Positions 1 to 7,692 of a DNA stretch of 64,000 nucleotides are shown here, piece after piece (position 1 is the first letter of the stretch; every line of letters starts with the position of its first letter). Origin of the DNA: CAMLIZ01 sp036231905 (lineage in GTDB: Bacteria > Pseudomonadota > Gammaproteobacteria > Burkholderiales > Burkholderiaceae_C); NCBI RefSeq assembly GCF_036231905.1, contig NZ_JAZARE010000001.1:248001-312000 (forward strand). Reading direction: 5' to 3'. The position numbers were made by a program, and so were the translations under genes. Below the pieces are notes generated by a model. It was not told the DNA's origin and made no database searches. It worked only from the letters and a program-made list of their open reading frames with translations.

Positions 1-1
1 G

Positions 2-874
2 CGTGCCTGGCACGTTGCGTTGTGGGGGCTGTTCGCGGTGGCCGGCGCGCTGCAGTGCGCGGTGTTCCGCCCGGCACATGGCGTCGCGGCGGTCGTCACC
101 GGCATGGTGTTGACGCTGGTCCCGCTGGGGTTTTCGCTGCTGGCCGTGGCACAGACGCTGGCCAGCTGGCGCGACGACCTGGTGGAAGGCCGGCGCCGCC
201 TGCGCGGGCCGCTGGTGGCCCTGGTCGTGGCCTACACCGCCGTGTTCGCGGTGGTGCGCCTGCTGGACGGCAGCGCCAGCGCATCGCCGCTGGCCAGCCT
301 GGCCGAAGCGGCCGGCCTGCTGTGCCTGGTGGCGTGGGTGGCCTGGCGCCTGCTCGGCTGGCAAGGCGACGGCCTGTTCGCGCCAGTGGCGTCGCCGGCA
401 GACCCGCCGCCAGAGGCACGGCCCACTGCGGCGCCGTCGGAGGCCGAGCCTGACCCCGTGCGCTTGCCCGCACCCGAGGCCGACCCGGCCCTGGTGGCCG
501 CGCTGCAGGGCCTGATGGCCGAAGAGCAGGTGTACCGGGAAGAAGCGCTCACCGTCGGCGCGCTGGCCGAGCGCCTGGGCCTGCCGGAATACAAGCTGCG
601 CCGGCTGATCAACCAGGGCCTGGGCTACCGCAACTTCAGCAGCTTCCTCAACAGTTACCGGCTGGCCGACGCGAAGCGCGCGCTCACCGACCCGGCCATG
701 GCGCAGGTGCCGGTGCTCACCATCGCGATGGACGCCGGCTTCCAGTCGCTCGGGCCGTTCAACCGGGCCTTCAAGGCGGACACCGGCCTCACGCCCACCG
801 ACTACCGGCGCCTGGGCGGGCTGCCCACGCCTGGCAACGCACCGATGACGCTGGCCGATTCCGAAACCGGCTAG
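2..874 (+). CDS. AraC-family regulator with membrane-spanning N-terminus (5' truncated)
   Basis: The frame is open to the left edge, so the true start lies outside the window; a TTG at 20 is only an internal candidate. The N-terminal half holds several hydrophobic stretches that look like membrane helices, followed by a Pro/Ala/Glu-rich linker. The last ~110 residues form an AraC-type double helix-turn-helix: LTVGALAERLGLPEYKLRR for the first helix pair and the late 'GFQSLGPFNRAFKADTGLTPTDYRR' region for the second. Membrane-anchored AraC proteins usually sense an envelope or extracellular cue and act on nearby genes. The next gene on the same strand, a lipoprotein hydrolase, is a possible target. 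The effector is unknown. Confidence 0.85.
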   Translation, partial: RAWHVALWGLFAVAGALQCAVFRPAHGVAAVVTGMVLTLVPLGFSLLAVAQTLASWRDDLVEGRRRLRGPLVALVVAYTAVFAVVRLLDGSASASPLASLAEAAGLLCLVAWVAWRLLGWQGDGLFAPVASPADPPPEARPTAAPSEAEPDPVRLPAPEADPALVAALQGLMAEEQVYREEALTVGALAERLGLPEYKLRRLINQGLGYRNFSSFLNSYRLADAKRALTDPAMAQVPVLTIAMDAGFQSLGPFNRAFKADTGLTPTDYRRLGGLPTPGNAPMTLADSETG

Positions 875-949
875 CCGGCGTCGAAGGCGGCGAGACGGCG
901 CCGCGCCCCGCCGCCACGCTGCAGGCTTCTTCCTCCAGGAGCCTGCCCC

Positions 950-2317
950 GTGCGAACCGCCCTCACCTTTCTCACCGCCGGCGCCGCCGCGGCACTGTCC
1001 GGCTGCGCCGCGCTGCAGGCCGACAAGGCCGTGCGCGTGGCCACCGGGCTCACCAGCGAGCTGGTGTGTTCCGGCACCTTCATTTCCGGCCTGCCGCCGG
1101 AACGCAGCTTCGACGAACTGGTGCTCACCATGCCCGGCATGGGCCTGGTCGGCTGGGCGCTGGCCTACCAGGTCGACCGGCGGCACCGGGAAGTGACCGC
1201 CAGCGTGGCCGGTGGTTTCACCAGCCGGGCGGCCTACCGCGAGGGGCTGGGCTGCGTGCTGGGGCCGGGTGGGGACACACCGGCGGCGCTGCCCATGCCG
1301 CCGCTGCCGGCCGCGCTGGTGCCCGACATCGCAGGGCCGCAGGTGGTGGCCGCCACGCCACCCGCCCTGGCGGCCGCGGTCGACCGGGCGTTCGAGGCGC
1401 CCGGGCAGCGCACCCGCGCCATCGTGGTGCTGCACCAGGGCCGCGTGGTGGCCGAGCGCTACGCCGAGGGCATTGGCCCCGACACGCCGCTGATCGGCTT
1501 TTCCATGACCAAGTCGGTGCTCAACGCGCTGGCCGGCCTGCTGGTGCGCGACGGCCGGCTGCAGCTGCACCAGCCCGTGCCCCTGGCCGCCTGGGCCGGC
1601 GGCCAGGACGCGCGCCATGCCATCACGCCGGACCAGCTGCTGCGCCAGGTGTCGGGGCTGGACATGCCGCAGGCCAACAGCGGCTTCGACATCACGGCGC
1701 AGATCATGTTCACCGAGCCGGACACCGCGGCCGCCGCCGCCCGCCTGCCCCTGGCCGCCGCGCCGGGCACACGCTGGAACTACAGCGATGGCCACTACCA
1801 GCTGCTCTCGCGCGTGCTGCGCGACGCCGCCGGCGGTGGCCGGGCCGACCTGCCAGCCTACGCCGCGCGCGAACTGTTCGGCCCGCTCGGCATGCGCCAC
1901 GCGAGCTTCAACACCGACGCCAGCGGCACGCCGGTCGGCGCCTTCGGCCTGCAGGCCAGCGCCCGCGACTGGGCCCGCTTCGGCCAGCTGTATCTGGCCG
2001 ACGGCATGGCCGGCGGGCGGCGCCTGCTGCCGGCCGGCTGGGTGCGTTACAGCACCACCCCCACGCTGGACACCGGCTACGGCGCGGGCTGGTGGCTCAA
2101 CCCGCCCGGCGAGGTGCCCGGCTGGGGCATACCCTGGGGGCTGCCGCACGCGCCGCGCGACACCTTCTTCGCACGCGGCTACCGCGGCCAGTTCACGATC
2201 GTGGTGCCGTCGCGCCAGCTGGTGATCGTATGCCTGGCGGCGGCCGACATGACGCCGCTGCATGTGGCGGTGGCCGACCGGCTGGTGGCCGACGTGCTGG
2301 CGGCGCTGCAGCCCTGA
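950..2317 (+). CDS. Lipoprotein serine hydrolase, class C beta-lactamase/esterase fold
   Basis: 455 residues from a GTG start preceded by an AGGA element at 937-940. The N-terminus is a lipoprotein signal with lipobox LSGC (Cys19), so the protein is probably anchored in the envelope. It has the serine beta-lactamase-like motifs: SMTK (Ser185, Lys188) as SxxK and WNYSD near residue 276 as the YxN-equivalent. Members of this family are esterases, DD-peptidases or beta-lactamases; 6-aminohexanoate-dimer hydrolase-like enzymes share this layout. Substrate cannot be assigned. It stands alone between the AraC-type gene and the GAF gene. Confidence 0.85.
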   Translation: MRTALTFLTAGAAAALSGCAALQADKAVRVATGLTSELVCSGTFISGLPPERSFDELVLTMPGMGLVGWALAYQVDRRHREVTASVAGGFTSRAAYREGLGCVLGPGGDTPAALPMPPLPAALVPDIAGPQVVAATPPALAAAVDRAFEAPGQRTRAIVVLHQGRVVAERYAEGIGPDTPLIGFSMTKSVLNALAGLLVRDGRLQLHQPVPLAAWAGGQDARHAITPDQLLRQVSGLDMPQANSGFDITAQIMFTEPDTAAAAARLPLAAAPGTRWNYSDGHYQLLSRVLRDAAGGGRADLPAYAARELFGPLGMRHASFNTDASGTPVGAFGLQASARDWARFGQLYLADGMAGGRRLLPAGWVRYSTTPTLDTGYGAGWWLNPPGEVPGWGIPWGLPHAPRDTFFARGYRGQFTIVVPSRQLVIVCLAAADMTPLHVAVADRLVADVLAALQP

Positions 2318-2384
2318 AGGTGGGCACCCGCACCGGCCGCAACGCAGTACAGTGAACGCCCTATCACTCGCACGCGAGGCCTCC

Positions 2385-2987
2385 GTGAGCCGTGACAGCA
2401 TGCCCCCGCAAGGCGCCACGCTGGACGAGATCCTGCTCAACCACGAGCTGGACAGCCGCTTCAACGGCCGCCCGCGCTACCCCGACGAGGCCGATCTGCT
2501 GCTGGAGATGGTGCAGAACATCGCGCCGCAGCCGCAGGCCGCGCTGCAGCGGCTGGTGGAAAGCGTGCTGTCGGCCACCCAGGCCGACGGCGCCGGCGTG
2601 AGCCTGCTGGACGAAGAGGGCGGCCAAACAGTGTTCCGGTGGGTGGCCACCGCCGGTGAAGCGCGCCCGCTGCTGGGCCAGACCATGCCGCGCCATGGCA
2701 GCCCCTGCGGCGAGGTACTGGCGCGCAACGGCGTGCTGCTGATGCGCGAGCCCGGCCGCCACTACGCCTCGGTGCAGGTGCTGGGCCAGCCGCTGCAGGA
2801 GGTGCTGCTGGCGCCCATCCATCGCGACGCCGAGCCGGTGGGCACCCTCTGGGTGCTCAGCAGCACCGGGCACCATCGTTTCGACGCCGAAGACGCGCGC
2901 CTGCTGCAAAGCCTGGCCGCGCTCGCCTCCGAAACCGGCGACCTCTTCGAGCGCCTGAGCTTCGGCAACTCGAGCTACCTCTCCTGA
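2385..2987 (+). CDS. GAF-domain protein
   Basis: About 200 residues. I chose the GTG at 2385 because GAGG lies five bases upstream (2376-2379); GTG 2352 and ATG 2400 are alternatives. The body is a single GAF domain (sequence from LQRLVESVLSATQADGAGVSLLD through LLQSLAALASETGDLFE). There is no catalytic or HTH domain, so it is probably a stand-alone small-molecule or redox sensor that acts through a partner. It ends 14 bases before the P450 start, which suggests co-transcription with it. Confidence 0.75.
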   Translation: MSRDSMPPQGATLDEILLNHELDSRFNGRPRYPDEADLLLEMVQNIAPQPQAALQRLVESVLSATQADGAGVSLLDEEGGQTVFRWVATAGEARPLLGQTMPRHGSPCGEVLARNGVLLMREPGRHYASVQVLGQPLQEVLLAPIHRDAEPVGTLWVLSSTGHHRFDAEDARLLQSLAALASETGDLFERLSFGNSSYLS

Positions 2988-3001
2988 AGCGGCGCATCGC
3001 C

Positions 3002-4444
3002 ATGGCGCTCGCCGACAACACCACCACCAGCACCGCCGCACCGGCGCGCCGCATCGCCGACCTGCCCGGCCCGCGTGGCCTGCCGCTGCTGGGCAACGCC
3101 TTGCAGATCGAGCGCGACCGCCTGCACCAGCAGGTGGAAGCCTGGGCGCGCGAGTACGGCGAGGCCTACCGCTTCCGCATCACCTCGCGCGAGTTCGTCG
3201 TGATGTCCAACCCCGAGACGCTGGCCGCCATCCTGCGGGCGCGGCCCGACACCTTCGAGCGCACCTCGCGGCTGAACCAGACCGCCCAGGCCTTGGGCTT
3301 CGGCGGCCTGTTCTCGTCCAACGGCGACACCTGGCGGCGCCAGCGGCCCATGGTGCTGAGCGGGCTGGACCCCACCCACATCAAGGCCTTCTTCCCCACC
3401 CTGCAGAAGGTGACCGACCGCTTCGCGCGGCGCTGGCAGCGCGCGGCGCAGGCCGGCACTGCCATCGACCTGCAGGCCGACCTGATGCGCTACACGGTGG
3501 ACGTGACCGCCGGCCTGGCCTTCGGCACCGACATCAACACCATCGAGTCGGACCAGGAGGTGATCCAGACCCACCTGGACAAGATCCTGCCGGCGCTGTT
3601 CAAGCGCCTGCTGGCGCCGGTGCAGTACTGGCACTACGTCAAGCTGCCGGCCGACCGCGCGCTGGACCGGCACCTGCAGGCCCTGCGCGAGGCGGTGGAC
3701 GGTTTCATCGGCGCGGCCCGCCAGCGCCTGGCCGAGCAGCCGGCCCTGCGCGAGCACCCCAGCAACCTGATCGAGGCGATGGTGGCCGCGCGCGAGCGCG
3801 AAGGCAGCGCGGTGACCGATGGCGACGTGTCGGGCAACGTGCTCACCATGCTGCTGGCCGGCGAGGACACCACCGCCAACACCCTGGCCTGGATGATCTG
3901 GCTGCTGCACCGCCACCCCGAGGCCGCACGCCGCGCCACCGAGGAGGTGCGCGGCCTGCTGGGCAGCGCCGGCCAGCCCCTGCACCATGAGCAGCTGCGC
4001 GAGCTGGACTTCGTAGAGGCCTGCGCGCACGAGACCATGCGGCTCAAGCCCGTGGCGCCGCTGAACATCCAGCAGGTGGTGCGCGACACCGAGGCCGGTG
4101 GCGTGGCACTGCCGGCCGGCACCATGGTGATGTGCCTGATGCGCCCGGCCGCGGTGGACGAGAAGCACTTCCCCGATGCGCAGGCCTTCAAGCCGGAGCG
4201 CTGGCTCGCGGGGCCCTCGGCCACGTCGTCCAAGCGGGTGGCCATGCCCTTTGGCGCCGGCCCGCGCATCTGCCCCGGGCGCTACCTTGCGCTGGCGGAG
4301 ATGAAGATGGTGATCGCCATGCTGCTGGCCCACTTCGACATCGCGGCGGTGGACACGCCCGATGGCGGCGAGGCGCGCGAGCGGCTGGCGCTCACGATGT
4401 CGCCGGTGGACCTGCGGTTGCGCCTGAAGCCACGCGGCGGCTGA
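3002..4444 (+). CDS. Cytochrome P450
   Basis: 480 residues, full length for a soluble bacterial P450. The I-helix oxygen-binding segment is AGEDTTAN, the K-helix ExxR is ETMR, and the heme-binding loop is FGAGPRICPG with Cys424 as thiolate ligand. The N-terminal LPGPRGLPLLGN is the usual proline-rich hinge. No fused reductase or ferredoxin domain is present and no redox partner is encoded next to it, so electrons must come from elsewhere. The overall layout resembles fatty-acid or terpene-hydroxylating P450s, but the substrate cannot be read from sequence. Preceded closely by the GAF gene. Confidence 0.93.
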   Translation: MALADNTTTSTAAPARRIADLPGPRGLPLLGNALQIERDRLHQQVEAWAREYGEAYRFRITSREFVVMSNPETLAAILRARPDTFERTSRLNQTAQALGFGGLFSSNGDTWRRQRPMVLSGLDPTHIKAFFPTLQKVTDRFARRWQRAAQAGTAIDLQADLMRYTVDVTAGLAFGTDINTIESDQEVIQTHLDKILPALFKRLLAPVQYWHYVKLPADRALDRHLQALREAVDGFIGAARQRLAEQPALREHPSNLIEAMVAAREREGSAVTDGDVSGNVLTMLLAGEDTTANTLAWMIWLLHRHPEAARRATEEVRGLLGSAGQPLHHEQLRELDFVEACAHETMRLKPVAPLNIQQVVRDTEAGGVALPAGTMVMCLMRPAAVDEKHFPDAQAFKPERWLAGPSATSSKRVAMPFGAGPRICPGRYLALAEMKMVIAMLLAHFDIAAVDTPDGGEARERLALTMSPVDLRLRLKPRGG

Positions 4445-4524
4445 GCGGCAGAGGCAGCCGCCCGGTGCTGCGGCACGCGAGCGCGTCGATACTCGCGGCT
4501 TTGCCGCTCCGTCTGCCGTTGTTC

Positions 4525-5715
4525 GTGATTCGCCGCCCCTTGTTGCCCGCGCTGGCCTTCGCGCCGCTGTTGCTGCTGATGTGCGCCGCCGCGCCGGCCG
4601 CACCGTACCTCCCCCGCTCCGACGACCAAGTGCTGGAAACGCTGCCGGTGCGCCCCGCCGACCCGCGCATGGCCGAGGTGAACGCGCTGCGCCAGGCGCT
4701 GCGCCGCCAGCCGGGTGATGCAGGCACTGCGGTGGCGCTGGCACGGCACTACTACGAGCTGGTGGCCGCCGAAGGCGACCCGCGCTACGTGGGCTATGCC
4801 CAAGCCGCGCTGGCGCCCTGGTGGAACCTGCCACAGCCGCCGCAGCGCGTGCGCGTGATGCGCGCCGTGCTGCAGCAGTTCAACCACAGGTTCAAGGAAG
4901 CGCTGGCCGACCTCACGGCTGCGGTGCAGGCCGATCCCGGCGATGCCGAGGCCTGGAGCTGGCTGGCCGCCATCCACATGGTGCAGGCCGACTATGCGCA
5001 GGCGCGCACCGCCTGCGAGCGCGTGGCGCCCTACACCTCCGCGCTGCTGGCCACGGCCTGCAGCGCGACGGTCGATTCGGTCACCGGGCGGGCCGAAGCC
5101 GCCGCCAAGGCCATCCGCATCGCGCTGCGTGAACAGCCCCAGGCCAGCGCGCCCGAGCGCCTGTGGGTGCTGACCCGGCTGGGCGAGATCGAGGAGCGGC
5201 GTGGTGCCTTCGAGGCGGCCGAAGCGGCCTATCGCGCCGGCCTGGCGCTGGACCTCACCGACGGCTACCTGCTGGCCGCGTATGCCGACTTCCTGCTCGA
5301 CCGTGGCCGGCCGCAGGAGGTGCTGACGCTGCTGAAGGACAAGAGCCGCTCGGACGTGCTGCTGCTGCGCCTGGCACTCGCCGCCAAGGCGGCAAAAGCA
5401 CCGTCCCTGGCCGCCTACGAACGCGACATGGGCTCGCGCTTCGAGGCGGCGCGCCTGCGCGGCGATGCCACGCACGAGAAGGAGGAAGCGCGTTTTGCGC
5501 TGCAGGTGCAGGGCCAGCCGGCGCGGGCGCTGCAGCTGGCGCAGAACAACTACGCGGTGCAGCGCGAGCCCGCGGATGCACGCATCCTGCTGGAAGCCGC
5601 CATCGCAGCTCGCCAGCCGGCCGCCGCCGCGCCGGTGCTGCAGTGGATGGCCGAATCTCACATCGAGAGCGTGGTGCTGCAGCAGCTGGCCGCGCGCCTG
5701 AAGGAGGCCCGCTGA
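4525..5715 (+). CDS. Exported TPR-repeat protein
   Basis: 396 residues from GTG 4525, chosen because it gives a clean signal peptide (MIRRPLLPALAFAPLLLLM...APAAP). The mature part is all helical with tetratricopeptide-like repeats, for example FKEALADLTAAVQADPGDAEAW and GAFEAAEAAYRAGLALDLTDGY. It is likely a periplasmic scaffold. Its TGA overlaps the ATG of the HupE/UreJ-like gene by one base (TGATG), which argues for translational coupling and a shared task. No catalytic motif is visible. Confidence 0.8.
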   Translation: MIRRPLLPALAFAPLLLLMCAAAPAAPYLPRSDDQVLETLPVRPADPRMAEVNALRQALRRQPGDAGTAVALARHYYELVAAEGDPRYVGYAQAALAPWWNLPQPPQRVRVMRAVLQQFNHRFKEALADLTAAVQADPGDAEAWSWLAAIHMVQADYAQARTACERVAPYTSALLATACSATVDSVTGRAEAAAKAIRIALREQPQASAPERLWVLTRLGEIEERRGAFEAAEAAYRAGLALDLTDGYLLAAYADFLLDRGRPQEVLTLLKDKSRSDVLLLRLALAAKAAKAPSLAAYERDMGSRFEAARLRGDATHEKEEARFALQVQGQPARALQLAQNNYAVQREPADARILLEAAIAARQPAAAAPVLQWMAESHIESVVLQQLAARLKEAR

Positions 5716-6860
5716 TGCGCCGCCTTCTGGCTGCCACGCTGCGCTGCATCGCATTGCTGGCCGCCATGCTGGCCGGCGCCCCCGCCCACGCGCACAAACC
5801 CTCGGACAGCTACCTCTCGCTCACCCTGGACGCGCAGGGCATGCACGGCCGCTGGGACATCGGGCTGCGCGACCTCGACTACGCGATCGGCCTGGACACC
5901 AACGGCGACGGCCGCATCACCTGGGGCGAGGTGAAGGCACAGCACGACAACATCGCCGCCTATGCGCTGGCGCGCCTGGCCGTGCGCAGCAACGATGCGC
6001 CCTGCACGCTCACCGCGGGCGCGCAGGCGGTGGACGACCACACCGACGGCGCCTACACCGTGCTGCCTTTCAGCGTTAGCTGCCCGCAGCTGCCCCAGCA
6101 CCTCACGCTGCACTACACGCTCTTTGCCGAGCTGGACCCGCAGCACCGCGGCCTGCTCAATCTGCAGGCCGGTGGCTTGAGCCGCACGGCGGTGCTCGGG
6201 CCGCAGGCGCCCACGCAGCAGTTCGACCTGGCGCAGAGCAACCGGCTGACGCAGTTCCTGGACTACGCGCGCGAAGGCGTGTGGCACATCTGGGTCGGCT
6301 ACGACCACATCCTGTTCCTGCTGTCGCTGCTGCTGCCGGCCGCGCTGGTGTGGCAGGGCCGGCGCTGGCAACCGGCCAGCGAGCTGCGCGCGCCCTTCAT
6401 GGACGTGGTGAAGATCGTCACCTCGTTCACCGTGGCGCACTCGATCACGCTGTCGCTCGCCACGCTGGGCGTGGTGGCGCTGCCGTCGCGCTGGGTGGAA
6501 TCCGCCATCGCGCTGTCGGTGGTGCTGGCCGCGCTGAACAACGTGTTCCCGCTGTTCCACGGCCGGCGCTGGACGGTGGCCTTCTGCTTCGGCCTGATCC
6601 ACGGCTTCGGTTTTGCCAGCGTGCTGCAGGACCTGGGGCTGCCGCAGGATGCACTGCTGCTGGCGCTGGTGGGCTTCAACGTGGGCGTGGAGGCCGGCCA
6701 GCTGGCGATCGTGGCGGTGTTCCTGCCGCTGGCCTTCAGCCTGCGCCGCACCCGGCTCTACCGCGAGTGGATCTTCGTCGGCGGCTCGTCGCTGATCGCC
6801 GCGATCGCGGCGGTGTGGCTGGCCGAGCGGCTGTTCGATTTCAAGCTGCTGCCGTTCTAG
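5715..6860 (+). CDS. HupE/UreJ-family membrane protein with EF-hand-like loop
   Basis: 381 residues. A signal peptide (to about APAHA) leads to a periplasmic domain and then about six membrane helices with the family signature WHIWVGYDHILFLL. Near residue 60 there is a canonical EF-hand loop, DTNGDGRITWGE, with Asp1, Asn3, Asp5, Gly6 and Glu12 in place. HupE/UreJ proteins are implicated in nickel or cobalt permeation, although this long form with a periplasmic domain is less studied. It is coupled to the upstream TPR gene and converges on the DUF4198 gene, with the two stop codons overlapping. Confidence 0.85.
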   Translation: MRRLLAATLRCIALLAAMLAGAPAHAHKPSDSYLSLTLDAQGMHGRWDIGLRDLDYAIGLDTNGDGRITWGEVKAQHDNIAAYALARLAVRSNDAPCTLTAGAQAVDDHTDGAYTVLPFSVSCPQLPQHLTLHYTLFAELDPQHRGLLNLQAGGLSRTAVLGPQAPTQQFDLAQSNRLTQFLDYAREGVWHIWVGYDHILFLLSLLLPAALVWQGRRWQPASELRAPFMDVVKIVTSFTVAHSITLSLATLGVVALPSRWVESAIALSVVLAALNNVFPLFHGRRWTVAFCFGLIHGFGFASVLQDLGLPQDALLLALVGFNVGVEAGQLAIVAVFLPLAFSLRRTRLYREWIFVGGSSLIAAIAAVWLAERLFDFKLLPF

Positions 6861-7678
6861 GGCTTGGCATTCACCTCGAAGGCGAGGTTGATGAAGCGGC
6901 TGTCCCATGTGTCCGGTTCGGTGGTGGACACGCGCAGGTCGGTGCCGCGCAGCACCCAGCGGCCGGGCGCGGGCGCACCGAACCCTACCCTGCCCTGTGC
7001 GTCGGTGTGGAACCAGCCACCTGAAGCGCCGCGGGCATCGATCAGCTCCACCGCCAGTCCGGCCAAGGGCTGGCCATCACGCAGCACCTGCACCTCCAGC
7101 GGATCACCTTCACGCAGCCGCTGCAGCCCGCTTTGCAGCAGCGCGTCCAGGCCCATGCCGGACGCAGCCGCCGCAGCGGTGCTGCGGCCTGCGGCCAGCT
7201 CGATGCGCGCGTGCTTGGTGAAACGCTCCTTCCAGGTCACACCCCGCGCCCGCATGCCAGCCCAGGCCTCGCGCACCGCCGGTGAGGCGGCAATCTCGTC
7301 GAGGTAGATGTCCACGATGCGGGCTTCCAGTTCCACCTCGAAGGGCACCAGCTGCGCCCAGCAGCTGAGCGGCGCCGCCAGCCGGTCGCGTGGTGCGCCT
7401 GCCACCGCCGCCTGCAGCAGCAGCGACTTCGGCAGGTCGCGCACCGCGCTGAAGCTCACGGGCCGGTCGTCGGCGCTGCGGCAGCCGCGCATCGTCAGCT
7501 GCTCCGCACCGATCGGGAACTCCTGCAGCGGGTAGCGGTTGCCCGTGCCCAGCGACAGCAGCGGCACGCCGCTGGGCGCGCCCAGGGGCAGGAACCAGGT
7601 GTCGTGGGCCGCCGCACCGGCACAGGCGCCCAGCAGTGCGAGGGTGGCGACGGTCTTCGACAAGGCACACGACAGCAT
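6857..7678 (-). CDS. DUF4198 periplasmic protein (NikM/CbiM-associated type)
   Basis: 273 residues with a signal peptide ending near AGAAA, so the mature protein would begin HDTWFLP, typical of DUF4198 proteins. The C-terminal half contains a carboxypeptidase-regulatory-like beta-sandwich (LEVQVLRDGQPLAGLAVELIDARG). The family is repeatedly found beside nickel/cobalt transport genes and TonB receptors. It lies 14 bases downstream of the TonB receptor on the same strand, so the two are very likely one operon. A role in metal handling is inferred from family and context. Confidence 0.8.
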   Translation of the reverse strand: MLSCALSKTVATLALLGACAGAAAHDTWFLPLGAPSGVPLLSLGTGNRYPLQEFPIGAEQLTMRGCRSADDRPVSFSAVRDLPKSLLLQAAVAGAPRDRLAAPLSCWAQLVPFEVELEARIVDIYLDEIAASPAVREAWAGMRARGVTWKERFTKHARIELAAGRSTAAAAASGMGLDALLQSGLQRLREGDPLEVQVLRDGQPLAGLAVELIDARGASGGWFHTDAQGRVGFGAPAPGRWVLRGTDLRVSTTEPDTWDSRFINLAFEVNAKP

Positions 7679-7692
7679 GGCGGCTCCTTGGC

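Noticed and set aside
2975..4834. 619-residue open frame opposite the P450 gene
   Set aside because: It is the mirror of a real P450 with all motifs; composition is low complexity and it also covers part of the TPR gene.
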